A stretch of DNA of 64,000 bases, taken from Bacteroidota bacterium (GTDB taxonomy: Bacteria; Bacteroidota; Bacteroidia; Chitinophagales; JADIYW01). The notes under the pieces were generated by a model, which was not told the DNA's origin, searched no databases, and worked only from the letters and a program-made list of their open reading frames with translations. A program made the translations under genes and the position numbers. Location of the stretch: contig JADIYW010000036.1 in the NCBI GenBank assembly GCA_016705125.1, positions 124,001 through 188,000 on the forward strand, read 5' to 3'. Below, in pieces: positions 35,542 through 44,626 of this stretch (the stretch's first letter is position 1; each line of letters opens with the position of its first letter).

Positions 35542-38192
35542 TGAAAAAAATTCTAATTATAAATTTATTCCTAATTTTTTGTCTTCAAAAAGGACATAGT
35601 CAATCTAGAATTGATTCAGTAAATGTTGATTATGCCAAACCAGGTACTTTTATTTTGGCAGGTTATGACATAACAGGTACAAACTTTTTAGATAAATCCA
35701 TTATTAAATCTCTAACGGGATTAGTAATTGGCGAAGAAATTGAAATCCCTGGAGAAGAGATATCCAAAGCAATTAGAAATTTATGGAAACAAGGTTTATT
35801 CTCAGATGTTTCAGTATATCTTACAGAGGTTGAAGGTCAAAATGCTTACTTAACCATTCAAGTAACCGAAAAACCTAAATTATCTGGATTCAAATATGAA
35901 GCACGCAAATTAAAAAAAGGAGATATTGAGGATTACAATAAAAAATTAGATGCATTAAAAGGAAAACCAATTACCGAATCCTTAAAATTGAACGCTAAAA
36001 ACATTTTAGAAGACCATTTTTCAGAAAAGAAATTCCTTTATCCTTCCATTGTAATCACCGAAGAAAAAGATAGTCTTTTGCCAAATGGAAGTTTTTTAAA
36101 TTTAAAAATTGATAAAGGACCAAAAGTTAAAATTGACGAAATTACCTTTGAAGGGATTGAAATAGGTGATGAAAGAAAGATAAGAAAAGCAATGAAAGGC
36201 ACTAAAGCAAAAACTAGTGTAAAATTTATTAAACCAGAAGATAAAGAAATTTTTACTGATAAAACCAAAAGACGCAATTTCTTATATACTATTGCCAATT
36301 TAAATTGGAGATCAGTAAGAGATTTTTTTAGTGACAGAGTTAGACTTTCTATTTTTAAAGCCTCAAAGTTCCAAGAAGAAACCTACGAAACCGACAAAAG
36401 AGCTGTTATTGATTATTATAATAGCATGGGTCATCGAGATGCAACAATTACATTCGACACTGTATATCGTTCATCAAATAATGGCTTAAAAATAGAAGTC
36501 AAAATTAATGAAGGCAAAAAATACTATTTCAGAAATATCGATTATAGAGGTAATGCAAAATATTCGAACGAACAACTTTCGAAAATAGTAGGCATTAAAA
36601 AAGGAGATGTTTATAATGCTCAATTATTGCAAAAAAAATTATCCCTTGACCCCAATGGAACCGATGTTTCTACCTTATATTATGATGATGGTTATTTATT
36701 TTTCTCAATTAATCCAACTGAAACTGCAATTGTTGGAGATTCAATTGACTTGGAAATAAGAATAAATGAAGGACCACAAGCAACCATTAAAAATATAATC
36801 ATTGTCGGTAATGACAAAACGAATGAAAATGTAATAAGAAGAGAATTACGAACATTACCTGGTAATAAATTTAGTCGAACAGACCTAATTCGGTCGCAAA
36901 GGGAAATTGCTAACTTAGGATTTTTTGATGCTGAAAAAATTGAAGTCAATCCAATTCCACATCCTGAAGATGGTACTGTGGATATTGAATACAAAGTGGT
37001 AGAAAAATCTGCCGACCAAGTAGAGCTTTCAGCTGGCTGGGGTGGATCTCAAGGTTTAATTGGCACATTAGGCCTTTCATTCAATAACTTTTCAATAAAA
37101 AACATGTTTAAAAAAGGTGCTTGGTCACCACTTCCAACAGGTGATGGTCAGAAACTAAGCATAAGAGCACAAAGTAATGGTAAAAGATATCAAACTTACA
37201 ATTTCTCGTTTACTGAGCCTTGGCTTGGTGGGCACAAACCAAATTCATTTTCAGTAAGTGCTTTCAGCTCCCGTTTTCAAGAAATAAATAGTGATAGAAC
37301 TGTAACTGGTAAGCAAATAACCAACGGATTTTCAATCGGCTTGGGCACAAGATTAAAAAGACCAGATGATTATTTTATTCTTCAAAGTTCATTTAATTTC
37401 CAAAATTATAACCTTAAAAACTTCAAACAATTTATTGGAAATAATGGCGAATTTATTTCAAATGGAAGTTTTAATAATATGAATCTTAAGCTTTCTTTAT
37501 CTCGAAACTCCATCGACCAACCCATTTTTCCTACTAGTGGTGCAAACATTGAACTTACAGGTCAATTTACACCACCTTATTCTGTTATTAAAAAAAGGGA
37601 CTATTCTGAACCTATTCCTGCTGATGAAAAATATCAATGGATTGAATACCACAAATGGCGTTTCAATGTAGATTGGTATCAATCATTAGGTAAAAAATTC
37701 GTTTTAAGAACTGCAGCAAAATTTGGTTTCCTAGGAACATATAATAAGAAAAATGGATTATCTCCATTTGAAAGATATGAAGTAGGTGGTAACGGATTAC
37801 CTGGAAATGTGCAATTATTTGGTACAGATATCATTTCCCATAGAGGTTATAATGTATATTCTCCTTCAGGTGGAGCAGCATTATTCAACAAATTTACGGT
37901 AGAACTTAGGTATCCTTTCTCTCTTAATCCACAAGCCTCTGTTTGGGCTACAGCATTTTATGAATCTGGTAATTCTTGGAATGGATTTAAAGAATATAAT
38001 CCTTTCAAACTTAACCGAAGTGTTGGTATGGGTATAAGAGCTATGCTACCAATGTTTGGTCTTTTGGGTGTTGATTACGGTGTTCGATTTGACTCCCAAC
38101 CAGGAAGCTTAATAACTCCAGCTAAAGGATTTTTTGATTACATAGGAAAAAATGGAGAATTTACAATAATTTTAGGGTTTGAACCAGAATAA
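35541..38192 (+). CDS. bamA: Outer-membrane protein assembly factor BamA
   Basis: 883 residues. The signal peptide is followed by five POTRA domains (LAGYDITGTNFLDKSIIKSL begins the first, IKNIIIVGNDKTNENVIRRE the last) and a C-terminal Omp85 barrel with FEVGGNGLPG-like YEVGGNGLPGNVQ and the closing PAKGFFDYIGKNGEFTIILGFEPE strands. BamA inserts beta-barrel proteins into the outer membrane. The start ATG overlaps the uppS stop (TGATG-type), so the two are translationally coupled. Two Skp-like chaperone genes follow. Confidence 0.95.
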   Translation: MKKILIINLFLIFCLQKGHSQSRIDSVNVDYAKPGTFILAGYDITGTNFLDKSIIKSLTGLVIGEEIEIPGEEISKAIRNLWKQGLFSDVSVYLTEVEGQNAYLTIQVTEKPKLSGFKYEARKLKKGDIEDYNKKLDALKGKPITESLKLNAKNILEDHFSEKKFLYPSIVITEEKDSLLPNGSFLNLKIDKGPKVKIDEITFEGIEIGDERKIRKAMKGTKAKTSVKFIKPEDKEIFTDKTKRRNFLYTIANLNWRSVRDFFSDRVRLSIFKASKFQEETYETDKRAVIDYYNSMGHRDATITFDTVYRSSNNGLKIEVKINEGKKYYFRNIDYRGNAKYSNEQLSKIVGIKKGDVYNAQLLQKKLSLDPNGTDVSTLYYDDGYLFFSINPTETAIVGDSIDLEIRINEGPQATIKNIIIVGNDKTNENVIRRELRTLPGNKFSRTDLIRSQREIANLGFFDAEKIEVNPIPHPEDGTVDIEYKVVEKSADQVELSAGWGGSQGLIGTLGLSFNNFSIKNMFKKGAWSPLPTGDGQKLSIRAQSNGKRYQTYNFSFTEPWLGGHKPNSFSVSAFSSRFQEINSDRTVTGKQITNGFSIGLGTRLKRPDDYFILQSSFNFQNYNLKNFKQFIGNNGEFISNGSFNNMNLKLSLSRNSIDQPIFPTSGANIELTGQFTPPYSVIKKRDYSEPIPADEKYQWIEYHKWRFNVDWYQSLGKKFVLRTAAKFGFLGTYNKKNGLSPFERYEVGGNGLPGNVQLFGTDIISHRGYNVYSPSGGAALFNKFTVELRYPFSLNPQASVWATAFYESGNSWNGFKEYNPFKLNRSVGMGIRAMLPMFGLLGVDYGVRFDSQPGSLITPAKGFFDYIGKNGEFTIILGFEPE

Positions 38193-38233
38193 CAATTGTA
38201 AAAATATGCTAATTTTTATTTAATTTATTTTTT

Positions 38234-38249
38234 TGGCATACCGTTTGAA
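38234..38249 (+). promoter_or_regulatory. Sigma-54-like element TGGCATA-N4-TTGAA (copy 2)
   Basis: TGGCATACCGTTTGAA, preceded by a T run, 26 bases before the first ompH ATG. Same spacing and nearly the same bases as the copies before the GH3 fusion and htpG. A start site about 12 bases downstream would give a 17-base leader. Confidence 0.5.
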
Positions 38250-38275
38250 ACTTAACTATTAAAATAAGAAAAAAA

Positions 38276-38788
38276 ATGAAAAAAATATTATTAATCGCTT
38301 TAATTTTTATAGGTGCATTTAATGCTTCAGCACAAAGATTTGCCTATGTGGATACAGATTATATTCTGAAGAAATTGCCTGCTTATTCTGAGGCTCAAAA
38401 AAAATTAGATGCTACTGCTGCTACTTGGAAAGAAGAAATTGATTTAAAGTTTCAGAATGTAGCTAAGTTGTATGAGAAATTCCAACAAGAGAAGTTTTTG
38501 CTTACCGAGGAAATGAAAACTAAAAGAGAAGAAGAAATAGTTGCTAAAGAGGCAGAAGCGAACAAACTACAAAAGGACAGATTTGGTTTTGAAGGAGAAT
38601 TATACAAAAAAAGAAAAGAATTAGTACAACCAATACAAGACAAAGTCTTTGATGCTATTCAAAAATTAGCAACCACAAGAGGATACGATTTTATTTTCGA
38701 CAAATCAAGTGGCGGATCAAGTATGCTATATTCAAATCCAACTTACGACTTAAGCGACCAAATATTAAAAAATCTCGGAATTAATTAA
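38276..38788 (+). CDS. OmpH/Skp family periplasmic chaperone (first copy)
   Basis: 170 residues. MKKILLIALIFIGAFNASAQ is a signal peptide. RFAYVDTDYILKKLPAYSEA starts the OmpH fold, a charged coiled coil of about 90 residues follows, and IQKLATTRGYDFIFDKSSGG closes it. Skp-type trimers hold unfolded outer-membrane proteins on their way to BamA, which is encoded 84 bases upstream. It has its own candidate promoter in that gap. Confidence 0.93.
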   Translation: MKKILLIALIFIGAFNASAQRFAYVDTDYILKKLPAYSEAQKKLDATAATWKEEIDLKFQNVAKLYEKFQQEKFLLTEEMKTKREEEIVAKEAEANKLQKDRFGFEGELYKKRKELVQPIQDKVFDAIQKLATTRGYDFIFDKSSGGSSMLYSNPTYDLSDQILKNLGIN

Positions 38789-38794
38789 AATTAT

Positions 38795-38802
38795 TATTTT
38801 TG
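38795..38802 (+). promoter_or_regulatory. -7 box of the second ompH gene
   Basis: TATTTTTG followed by CAC, an exact TAnnTTTG, 27 bases before the ATG at 38,830. No good -33 TTG is seen. It suggests the second ompH can be transcribed independently of the first. Confidence 0.42.
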
Positions 38803-38829
38803 CACCTAGTTATTTAAAAAAAAATTGAA

Positions 38830-39348
38830 ATGAAAAAAATTTTATTAGTGATTGTAGTTGTGTTAGCCTTGGGAACAAAGGCGAATGCACAAATGAAAGT
38901 GAACAAATTAGGATACATCAACTCTCTAGAATTATTGAGTTTAATGCCTGAAACAAAAGTAGCTGATGAAAAGCTTGAAAAGTATGGCAAAGATTTGGAA
39001 GGACTTTACGATCAAATGATTAAAGAAGGACAAACCAAAGCAGCTGAGTTTGAAAAAATTAGCCGTGACTCTACTGTTAATGATGTAACACTACAATTTA
39101 AATATGAAGAATTGATGTCTTTACAAAAAAAAGTAGGTGATTTTGAAGCCTCTATCAATGAGAAAATTGGCGCAAAAAGAGAAGAGTTCTATGCACCAAT
39201 TGTAGAGAAAGCAAACAATGCAATTAAGGCAGTTGCAAAAGAAAATGGCTTTACTTATATCTTTGATGCAAGTGCAGGTTCTATTGTTTATGCAGACGAA
39301 ACTGACGATGTGTTGCCATTGGTAAAGAAAAAATTAGCGATTCAATAA
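38830..39348 (+). CDS. OmpH/Skp family periplasmic chaperone (second copy)
   Basis: 172 residues. The signal peptide ends KANAQ. KLGYINSLELLSLMPETKVA begins the fold, the central coiled coil follows, and ENGFTYIFDASAGSIVYADE ends it. It is clearly homologous to the gene 41 bases upstream but well diverged, so the duplication is old. Paired ompH genes after bamA are frequent in Bacteroidota. Confidence 0.93.
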   Translation: MKKILLVIVVVLALGTKANAQMKVNKLGYINSLELLSLMPETKVADEKLEKYGKDLEGLYDQMIKEGQTKAAEFEKISRDSTVNDVTLQFKYEELMSLQKKVGDFEASINEKIGAKREEFYAPIVEKANNAIKAVAKENGFTYIFDASAGSIVYADETDDVLPLVKKKLAIQ

Positions 39349-39359
39349 AAACTGAACCA

Positions 39360-40172
39360 TTGATTGATTCAGAAAAATCGATTGGAATATTTGATTCAGG
39401 AATTGGCGGCCTTACGGTCGCCAATGCTGTTTTAAGGGAATTGCCAAACGAAAATCTCATTTATTTTGGCGACACAGCCCACCTTCCCTATGGCGATAAA
39501 TCGCCCGAAACAATACAATTTTTCTCAAAAACGATAGGCGAATTCTTGCTTTTCAAAGATTGTAAGTTAATCATAATTGCTTGCAATACCGCCTCCTCAG
39601 TAGCTTACGAACTATTACAGGAAATGGCCATTGATAAAGCCATTGTGGTAGATGTTATTAATCCTGTGGTAGACTATACCATTAATAAGGGATTCAAAAA
39701 AGTTGGCATAATTGGCACTCAAGGAACAATAAACACTGGCGCCTATCAAAAGAAAATAAACGAAAAAAATCCTAACATAGACGTAGTTAGCCTTGCTACA
39801 CCGCTACTTGCACCAATGATTGAAAGCGGTTTTTCAAATGGACAAATAAGCAAACTAGTAATTGAAGAATACCTCAAAAATCCAATGTTTATTGGTATAG
39901 ATGCTTTGATTCTTGGTTGCACGCATTACCCATTAATAAAAAAAGAAGTAGAAGAATTTTTCCATAACAACAAAATTGAAATATTAGCAACCAATGAAAT
40001 TATTGGCCAACATGTAAAAAAAATAATTGAAGAAAAAAACTTAAATAGGAAAGGAAGTGGCGGAAAACATAAGTTTTATGTTTCTGACTATACTGAAAAT
40101 TTTGCCAAAGCCACTAAATTATTTTATGGAGAATCGGTTGATTTGGTTAAACTTCAGATTACAAAAGAATAA
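39360..40172 (+). CDS. murI: Glutamate racemase
   Basis: 270 residues. IGIFDSGIGGLTVANAV holds the first catalytic Asp/Ser region, LIIIACNTASSVAYELL the first catalytic Cys and DALILGCTHYPLIKKEV the second. The enzyme makes D-glutamate for peptidoglycan. The start is a TTG 11 bases after the second ompH stop; no ATG is available before the conserved strand. Placement after the ompH pair is conserved in the phylum. Confidence 0.96.
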   Translation: MIDSEKSIGIFDSGIGGLTVANAVLRELPNENLIYFGDTAHLPYGDKSPETIQFFSKTIGEFLLFKDCKLIIIACNTASSVAYELLQEMAIDKAIVVDVINPVVDYTINKGFKKVGIIGTQGTINTGAYQKKINEKNPNIDVVSLATPLLAPMIESGFSNGQISKLVIEEYLKNPMFIGIDALILGCTHYPLIKKEVEEFFHNNKIEILATNEIIGQHVKKIIEEKNLNRKGSGGKHKFYVSDYTENFAKATKLFYGESVDLVKLQITKE

Positions 40173-40175
40173 AAT

Positions 40176-41270
40176 TTAAACCTTAAAAAGTAGATTTATT
40201 GCTTCTCTCAATTTGTCTTCAGTAGTCACACTATTCAAACTTTCAACTTCTTCAAAATAATTGATAGCCTCATTTAAGTCAAGAGATGCCTGTGTTGCAA
40301 ATTTCGCAACGCCTTTTCTATCCAATTCAACAGCCAAATATTCCTGCTCAGTTTGACCAGGAGTTGGCACAAAAAATGCCTTTTTCCCGATTGCATTTAA
40401 ATCCATAACGGTACTATAACCCGACCGACATAAAATTCCTTTTGCATAAAACATGTAATTATACAAGTCTTGGCCATATAGGTGGCTAATATTTATAAAA
40501 TTTCCAACCGCTTTTTTTTGATTCAATTCAGGCTTTCCCTCAATTATAACAAATTTTTTATCCGTTTTTTCTGCTTGTGCTTCTATTATTTTTTGAAAAA
40601 TACTTCTCTGTGGTTCAGGCCCTGAAAGTAAAACCAAAATATATTCGTAAGGAATCGGTCTTTCAGTCGGTTTCATTTTAGCAAATCGGCTTAGCACGCC
40701 TATAAAATTGGCCTTTTGGGGCAATGTATAATCATGGGTAAGACCACCACTCAAATTTAGTCGACCTTCATTATCAGGAATCCAAATTTGCTGAAAAGGC
40801 TTCATAAAACTCAGATGGAAATTATACAACCACTTACGACCAAATTTTAGTTGACTCGGCACCATTAACGCCATTTGATGACAAACAAAAATATTCTGTG
40901 CAGTGAAACAAAAAACGCCGTATCTATTATCCGAAATGATTAAATCAAATTTTTCCTTTAGCTGCAATTCACGCACAAATTTCTTTTCAACTCCGATTCT
41001 CCTTATCACTTTAGGCACTTGTTTCAGCGCTGCCCACACCATTCCATTCCCTGATGGGTATTCAAAATCATACCCTGGAATTTCGATACACCTCAAATTG
41101 GGAAAAGTGGCTTTTAACAAATCAAGCGATCTACCATTAGAACCCAAAACCACTTCCACGTTTTTTTCCAAAAATGCCTCCACAATCGGAATACACCGTG
41201 TGGCATGCCCCAAACCCCAATCAAGCGGAGCAATGAGTATCTTTTTAATATCTATAGGAAAATCTGACAA
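40176..41270 (-). CDS. MurG-like glycosyltransferase family protein
   Basis: About 364 residues. KKILIAPLDWGLGHATRCIP gives the GLGHATR nucleotide-sugar loop of GT-B enzymes, ILVLLSGPEPQRSIF the linker, and CRSGYSTVMDLNAIGKKAFF the C-terminal sugar-binding helix, followed by PTPGQTEQEYLA. It probably transfers a sugar to a lipid or envelope acceptor, but the acceptor is unknown. The frame opens at a TTG at 41,336, sharing bases with the divergent small lipoprotein start. The TTG at 41,270 leaves a normal N-terminus and I prefer it. It converges on murI with three bases between. Confidence 0.8.
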   Translation of the reverse strand: MSDFPIDIKKILIAPLDWGLGHATRCIPIVEAFLEKNVEVVLGSNGRSLDLLKATFPNLRCIEIPGYDFEYPSGNGMVWAALKQVPKVIRRIGVEKKFVRELQLKEKFDLIISDNRYGVFCFTAQNIFVCHQMALMVPSQLKFGRKWLYNFHLSFMKPFQQIWIPDNEGRLNLSGGLTHDYTLPQKANFIGVLSRFAKMKPTERPIPYEYILVLLSGPEPQRSIFQKIIEAQAEKTDKKFVIIEGKPELNQKKAVGNFINISHLYGQDLYNYMFYAKGILCRSGYSTVMDLNAIGKKAFFVPTPGQTEQEYLAVELDRKGVAKFATQASLDLNEAINYFEEVESLNSVTTEDKLREAINLLFKV

Positions 41271-41335
41271 TTTTTTTTTACCTTTAACACTACAAAGGAA
41301 AATAATTTTTCCCAATAATCGTTTTAATAAATACA

Positions 41336-41485
41336 ATGAAACAAAAATTGATTTTGGCCACCCTTTTGATAATAAGCCTTTCGCTTACAAGTTGCTCTGG
41401 TTCCAAACGAGCTGCCAAAAAATGTGGTTGTCCTCATTGGGGTAAATTAGATGACCACAAAGGGGAAAAGACAATAGAAAACTAG
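41336..41485 (+). CDS. Small lipoprotein, 49 residues
   Basis: An ATG at 41,336 opens 49 codons: a hydrophobic signal with lipobox SLTSC (Cys at 20), then a short basic stretch and KKCGCPHWGK, ending at TAG 41,483-41,485. A Cys-rich CPxW motif on a tiny lipoprotein is a pattern I have seen in Bacteroidota, without known function; two extra cysteines could bind metal or form a disulphide. It is divergent from the glycosyltransferase and meets dusB tail to tail. Confidence 0.72.
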   Translation: MKQKLILATLLIISLSLTSCSGSKRAAKKCGCPHWGKLDDHKGEKTIEN

Positions 41486-41495
41486 GTACATAAAA

Positions 41496-42503
41496 TTAGT
41501 TCGACACCAACTCCTCCACTCCAATTCCAGCATATTCCGATAGTATTTTATCAAAAATAGCTTCTATTTCATGTATTTCATCGGTTGTTACCAATTGAAT
41601 TCTAAATGGCTTTACATTTGGTAAATTTTTTAAATAATTGGCATAATGCGGTCTCATTTCCATAACACCTACTTTATCCCCTTTCCAATCTAAGCTTTTT
41701 CTAAAATGTTCGCGCACAGCTGCTATCCTTTCTTCAATAGTTGGTGGAAGCAATATGGTACCATCCTTTAAAAAGGCTTTTATTTCTCTAAAAACCCACG
41801 GATAGCCTATCGCAGCCCTTCCAATCATTATTCCATCTATGCCGTATCTATTTTTATATTCCAATGCCTTTTGTGGCGAATTAATATCCCCATTTCCAAA
41901 AATCGGAATTTTCATGCGAGGATTATTTTTTACTGCTCCAATCAAAGTCCAATCGGCTTCTCCCTTATACATTTGCATCCTTGTACGTCCATGAATCGAA
42001 AGTGCTTGCACGCCAATATCTTGTAAGCGCTCTGCCACTTCTACAATATTTTTGGTACTTTCGTCCCAGCCAAGTCGTGTTTTAACAGTAACTGGCTTAT
42101 TCGTTGATTTTATTACGCCTTCTGTCAGTTTTATCATCAGCGGTATATCTTTCAATATCCCAGCGCCTGCCATTTTACACACTACTTTCTTTACCGGACA
42201 GCCATAATTTATATCAATCAAATCTGGATTTGCTTCATCGGCAATTCTGGTTGCTCCCGACATCGACTCCAATTCGCCCCCAAACAATTGTATTCCAATA
42301 GGGCGTTCATAATCATATACATCTAGTTTCTGTAGACTTTTTTGAGCATCGCGAACCAAACCCTCTGACGATATAAACTCAGTATACATCAAATCGGCAC
42401 CCATTTTTTTACACACCGACCTAAACGGCGGATCACTCACATCCTCCATCGGAGCAAGCAATAATGGAAATTCACCTAATTCTATCGAACCAATTTTTAT
42501 CAC
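41496..42503 (-). CDS. dusB: tRNA-dihydrouridine synthase
   Basis: 335 residues. LLLAPMEDVSDPPFRSVC is the FMN-binding start, DINYGCPVKKVVCKMAGAGI carries the catalytic Cys, VKTRLGWDE and IHGRTRMQMYKG follow, and FGNGDINSP with GIMIGRAAIGYPW forms the phosphate site. The enzyme reduces uridines in tRNA D-loops. The frame extends upstream to 42,620 but would then cover the divergent CPBP gene and its promoter; the GTG at 42,503 gives the standard N-terminus (IKIGSIELGEFP), so I use it. Confidence 0.93.
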   Translation of the reverse strand: MIKIGSIELGEFPLLLAPMEDVSDPPFRSVCKKMGADLMYTEFISSEGLVRDAQKSLQKLDVYDYERPIGIQLFGGELESMSGATRIADEANPDLIDINYGCPVKKVVCKMAGAGILKDIPLMIKLTEGVIKSTNKPVTVKTRLGWDESTKNIVEVAERLQDIGVQALSIHGRTRMQMYKGEADWTLIGAVKNNPRMKIPIFGNGDINSPQKALEYKNRYGIDGIMIGRAAIGYPWVFREIKAFLKDGTILLPPTIEERIAAVREHFRKSLDWKGDKVGVMEMRPHYANYLKNLPNVKPFRIQLVTTDEIHEIEAIFDKILSEYAGIGVEELVSN

Positions 42504-42517
42504 TACTAAAAAAAATG

Positions 42518-42525
42518 TATTTTTG
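42518..42525 (+). promoter_or_regulatory. -7 box of the CPBP-cdsA run
   Basis: TATTTTTG, an exact TAnnTTTG, 17 bases before the CPBP ATG. It lies within the over-long reading frame of dusB on the opposite strand, which supports shortening that gene. Confidence 0.48.
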
Positions 42526-42542
42526 TGCAAATATACAACCAA

Positions 42543-43511
42543 ATGACCGAAAGTGATAATAATCGAAAAATTGAAAGACAATTTCATTCGCCGATGGAGG
42601 AATGGGATCCTGTTGGTCAATTTATCTTTCTAATTGGAATGTTTATTTTTATGGCTATACTCTTGGGCTTCTTTAGTCAAGTTGTTTTAAAACAAATATA
42701 CGGTGAGGCTTTTAGTATCGGCATGTCCGATTTTATTCAAACTCACCCCAAAGACCTAAATGCTATTCGATTAGTACAAATCATAAGCACGATTTGTACT
42801 TTTTTAATTCCTGCATTGCTTTTTAGCAAATTAAAAACTGGCAATTCATTCATATATATATTAGGCAATCAAAAACCAACCCTACGTCTTTTGGGTTTTA
42901 TACCAGGCATCGTTTTATTTTTTCTTCCTTTAGCTTTCATAATCCACGAATTAAATACCAATATTGAATTTATTAACCCAAACATAGAAAAAGAATTAAG
43001 GAACATTACAAAACAAGGAGAAGAAATTATAAATGCATTATTAAACAACAAATCTCCCCTGGTTTTTTGTATTAATTTTTTAATGATTGCTATTTTGCCT
43101 GCTTTTTGTGAGGAAATTTTCTTTCGAGGTGCATTACAAAAATTAATCATTGATCAATCAAAGAATATACATGTCGGCATTTTAATAAGTGCCCTAATTT
43201 TTAGCATAATCCATGGTGATTTTTATGGCTTCTTCCCTCGTGCCGCCTTAGGTGTCATTTTTGGTTATTTAGTGGTTTGGGGTGGCAGTATTTGGTACAG
43301 TATTTTTGCGCATTTTATTTTCAATGGTTTACAAGCCGCCTTTATGTATTATGCATTATTTAATAAAAACATCAATATTGAATCGACTGACACGAATTCT
43401 ATTTCACCAACAAATACGGTGCTTTTTACTGTTTTTTTTCTTATTTTAATGTTTACCTTTCATTCTATTTCAAAACAACAAAATGAAAATTATGAGCGAA
43501 CAATGGATTAA
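42543..43511 (+). CDS. CPBP family intramembrane metalloprotease
   Basis: 322 residues with seven or eight membrane helices. The Abi/CPBP motifs are present: CEEIFFRGALQKLI (EExxxR), LIFSIIHGDFYGFFPRAALG (the His motif) and AHFIFNGLQ. Related proteins include Rce1-type prenyl-protein proteases and bacteriocin self-immunity proteins; the bacterial substrate is usually unknown. The ATG at 42,543 follows a -7 box at 42,518. Its 3' end overlaps the DUF2007 gene. Confidence 0.88.
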   Translation: MTESDNNRKIERQFHSPMEEWDPVGQFIFLIGMFIFMAILLGFFSQVVLKQIYGEAFSIGMSDFIQTHPKDLNAIRLVQIISTICTFLIPALLFSKLKTGNSFIYILGNQKPTLRLLGFIPGIVLFFLPLAFIIHELNTNIEFINPNIEKELRNITKQGEEIINALLNNKSPLVFCINFLMIAILPAFCEEIFFRGALQKLIIDQSKNIHVGILISALIFSIIHGDFYGFFPRAALGVIFGYLVVWGGSIWYSIFAHFIFNGLQAAFMYYALFNKNINIESTDTNSISPTNTVLFTVFFLILMFTFHSISKQQNENYERTMD

Positions 43512-43698
43512 AATAGCAGCATTCAAAGAGGATTACAAGGCTGAAATGGTAAAATCATTTTTAGAAGAGGAGGAAATTTTATGTAAAATATTGAATAAAA
43601 AAGATGCCGCTTATGTAATGATCGGCGAAATTGAAATTTTAGTACTACAATCAGACATAATAAGAGCAACTCAAATCATCCAAAATTTAGCATTATGA
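43492..43698 (+). CDS. DUF2007 domain protein
   Basis: 68 residues from the ATG at 43,492. KIAAFKEDYKAEMVKSFLEE is the DUF2007 pattern (two strands around a helix), a small cytoplasmic domain thought to be signal-related and often placed before cdsA. It overlaps the end of the CPBP gene by 20 bases and the start of cdsA by 4 (ATGA), so all three should be cotranslated. An in-frame ATG nine bases further up is also possible. Confidence 0.8.
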   Translation: MSEQWIKIAAFKEDYKAEMVKSFLEEEEILCKILNKKDAAYVMIGEIEILVLQSDIIRATQIIQNLAL

Positions 43699-44540
43699 AT
43701 AATATAACTCAAAGATTGATAACAGGTATTTTTTTTGTGGGCATCATCATTAGTGCTGTCGTTTGGAATCAATTTTCTTTCATCGCCTTATTTTCACTCA
43801 TTACCGTGTTATGCATTCGCGAATATCAACAAATCATCGAAAGTCGATTAAGTTCTTCTGATGGATGGAAAAAAGCATATAAATTTATAAATACAACATT
43901 TGCATTAATGATTATAGGTGTGGTTTTTTTGGTAGCTGCTAAAATTATTCCTATGGTGTATATGTCTGTAGTTGCCGCATTCCCTTTAGCTTGGTTTATC
44001 ATCGAGATGTATACCAAAGCACCCACACCATTTACAAATACCGTTTTCAATGCAATGGGTTTATTCTATCTCGCTGTTCCGCTCAGCTCAGCTAGTTTTT
44101 TGGTTTTTAGAGGTGGCGGCTACGAATACAAATATCTTTTGTCCATTCTATTTTTTGCTTGGGCTAATGACAGTTGGGCCTATTTAATTGGAAAGTATTT
44201 TGGTAAAACAAAATTATTTGAAAGAATTTCTCCTAAAAAAACTTGGGAAGGTTTTATAGGTGGATTTGTGTTCACTATTCTTTTTGCTTTTTTAGCACAT
44301 TGGATAATGCCACTTATTGGTCAAAAAGAAGTGAGCTTAATTCATTATATAGCCATGGCAATTATTACTTCTATACTAAGTACTTATGGCGATTTGGCCG
44401 AATCGATGATAAAAAGAAACTTACAAATTAAAGATAGTGGCAACGCATTGCCTGGACATGGTGGTTTTTTAGACCGTTTTGATGGGCTTTTGTTTGCATT
44501 GCCAGCAAATACATTATATATCACTATATTTGCTCTATAA
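43695..44540 (+). CDS. cdsA: Phosphatidate cytidylyltransferase
   Basis: 281 residues and about eight membrane helices. The signature is clear: WANDSWAYLIGKYFGKTKLF, ISPKKTWEGFIGGF, YGDLAESMIKRNLQIKDSGN and LPGHGGFLDRFDGLLFALP. CdsA makes CDP-diacylglycerol, the precursor of phosphatidylethanolamine and cardiolipin. It stands one gene before psd, which acts later in the same pathway. The start overlaps the DUF2007 stop. Confidence 0.96.
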   Translation: MNNITQRLITGIFFVGIIISAVVWNQFSFIALFSLITVLCIREYQQIIESRLSSSDGWKKAYKFINTTFALMIIGVVFLVAAKIIPMVYMSVVAAFPLAWFIIEMYTKAPTPFTNTVFNAMGLFYLAVPLSSASFLVFRGGGYEYKYLLSILFFAWANDSWAYLIGKYFGKTKLFERISPKKTWEGFIGGFVFTILFAFLAHWIMPLIGQKEVSLIHYIAMAIITSILSTYGDLAESMIKRNLQIKDSGNALPGHGGFLDRFDGLLFALPANTLYITIFAL

Positions 44541-44614
44541 CAGCAAACATTTTACAAAATGGTATGTTATCGTTTAGATAAAATAACAATATTTACTTTA
44601 TAACTTAAAAATCT

Positions 44615-44622
44615 TAGTTTTG
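44615..44622 (+). promoter_or_regulatory. -7 box immediately before psd
   Basis: TAGTTTTG, an exact TAnnTTTG, ending four bases before the psd ATG. Normal spacing would put the transcript start on or next to the start codon, i.e. a leaderless mRNA. No strong -33 is visible. Confidence 0.38.
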
Positions 44623-44626
44623 CATA

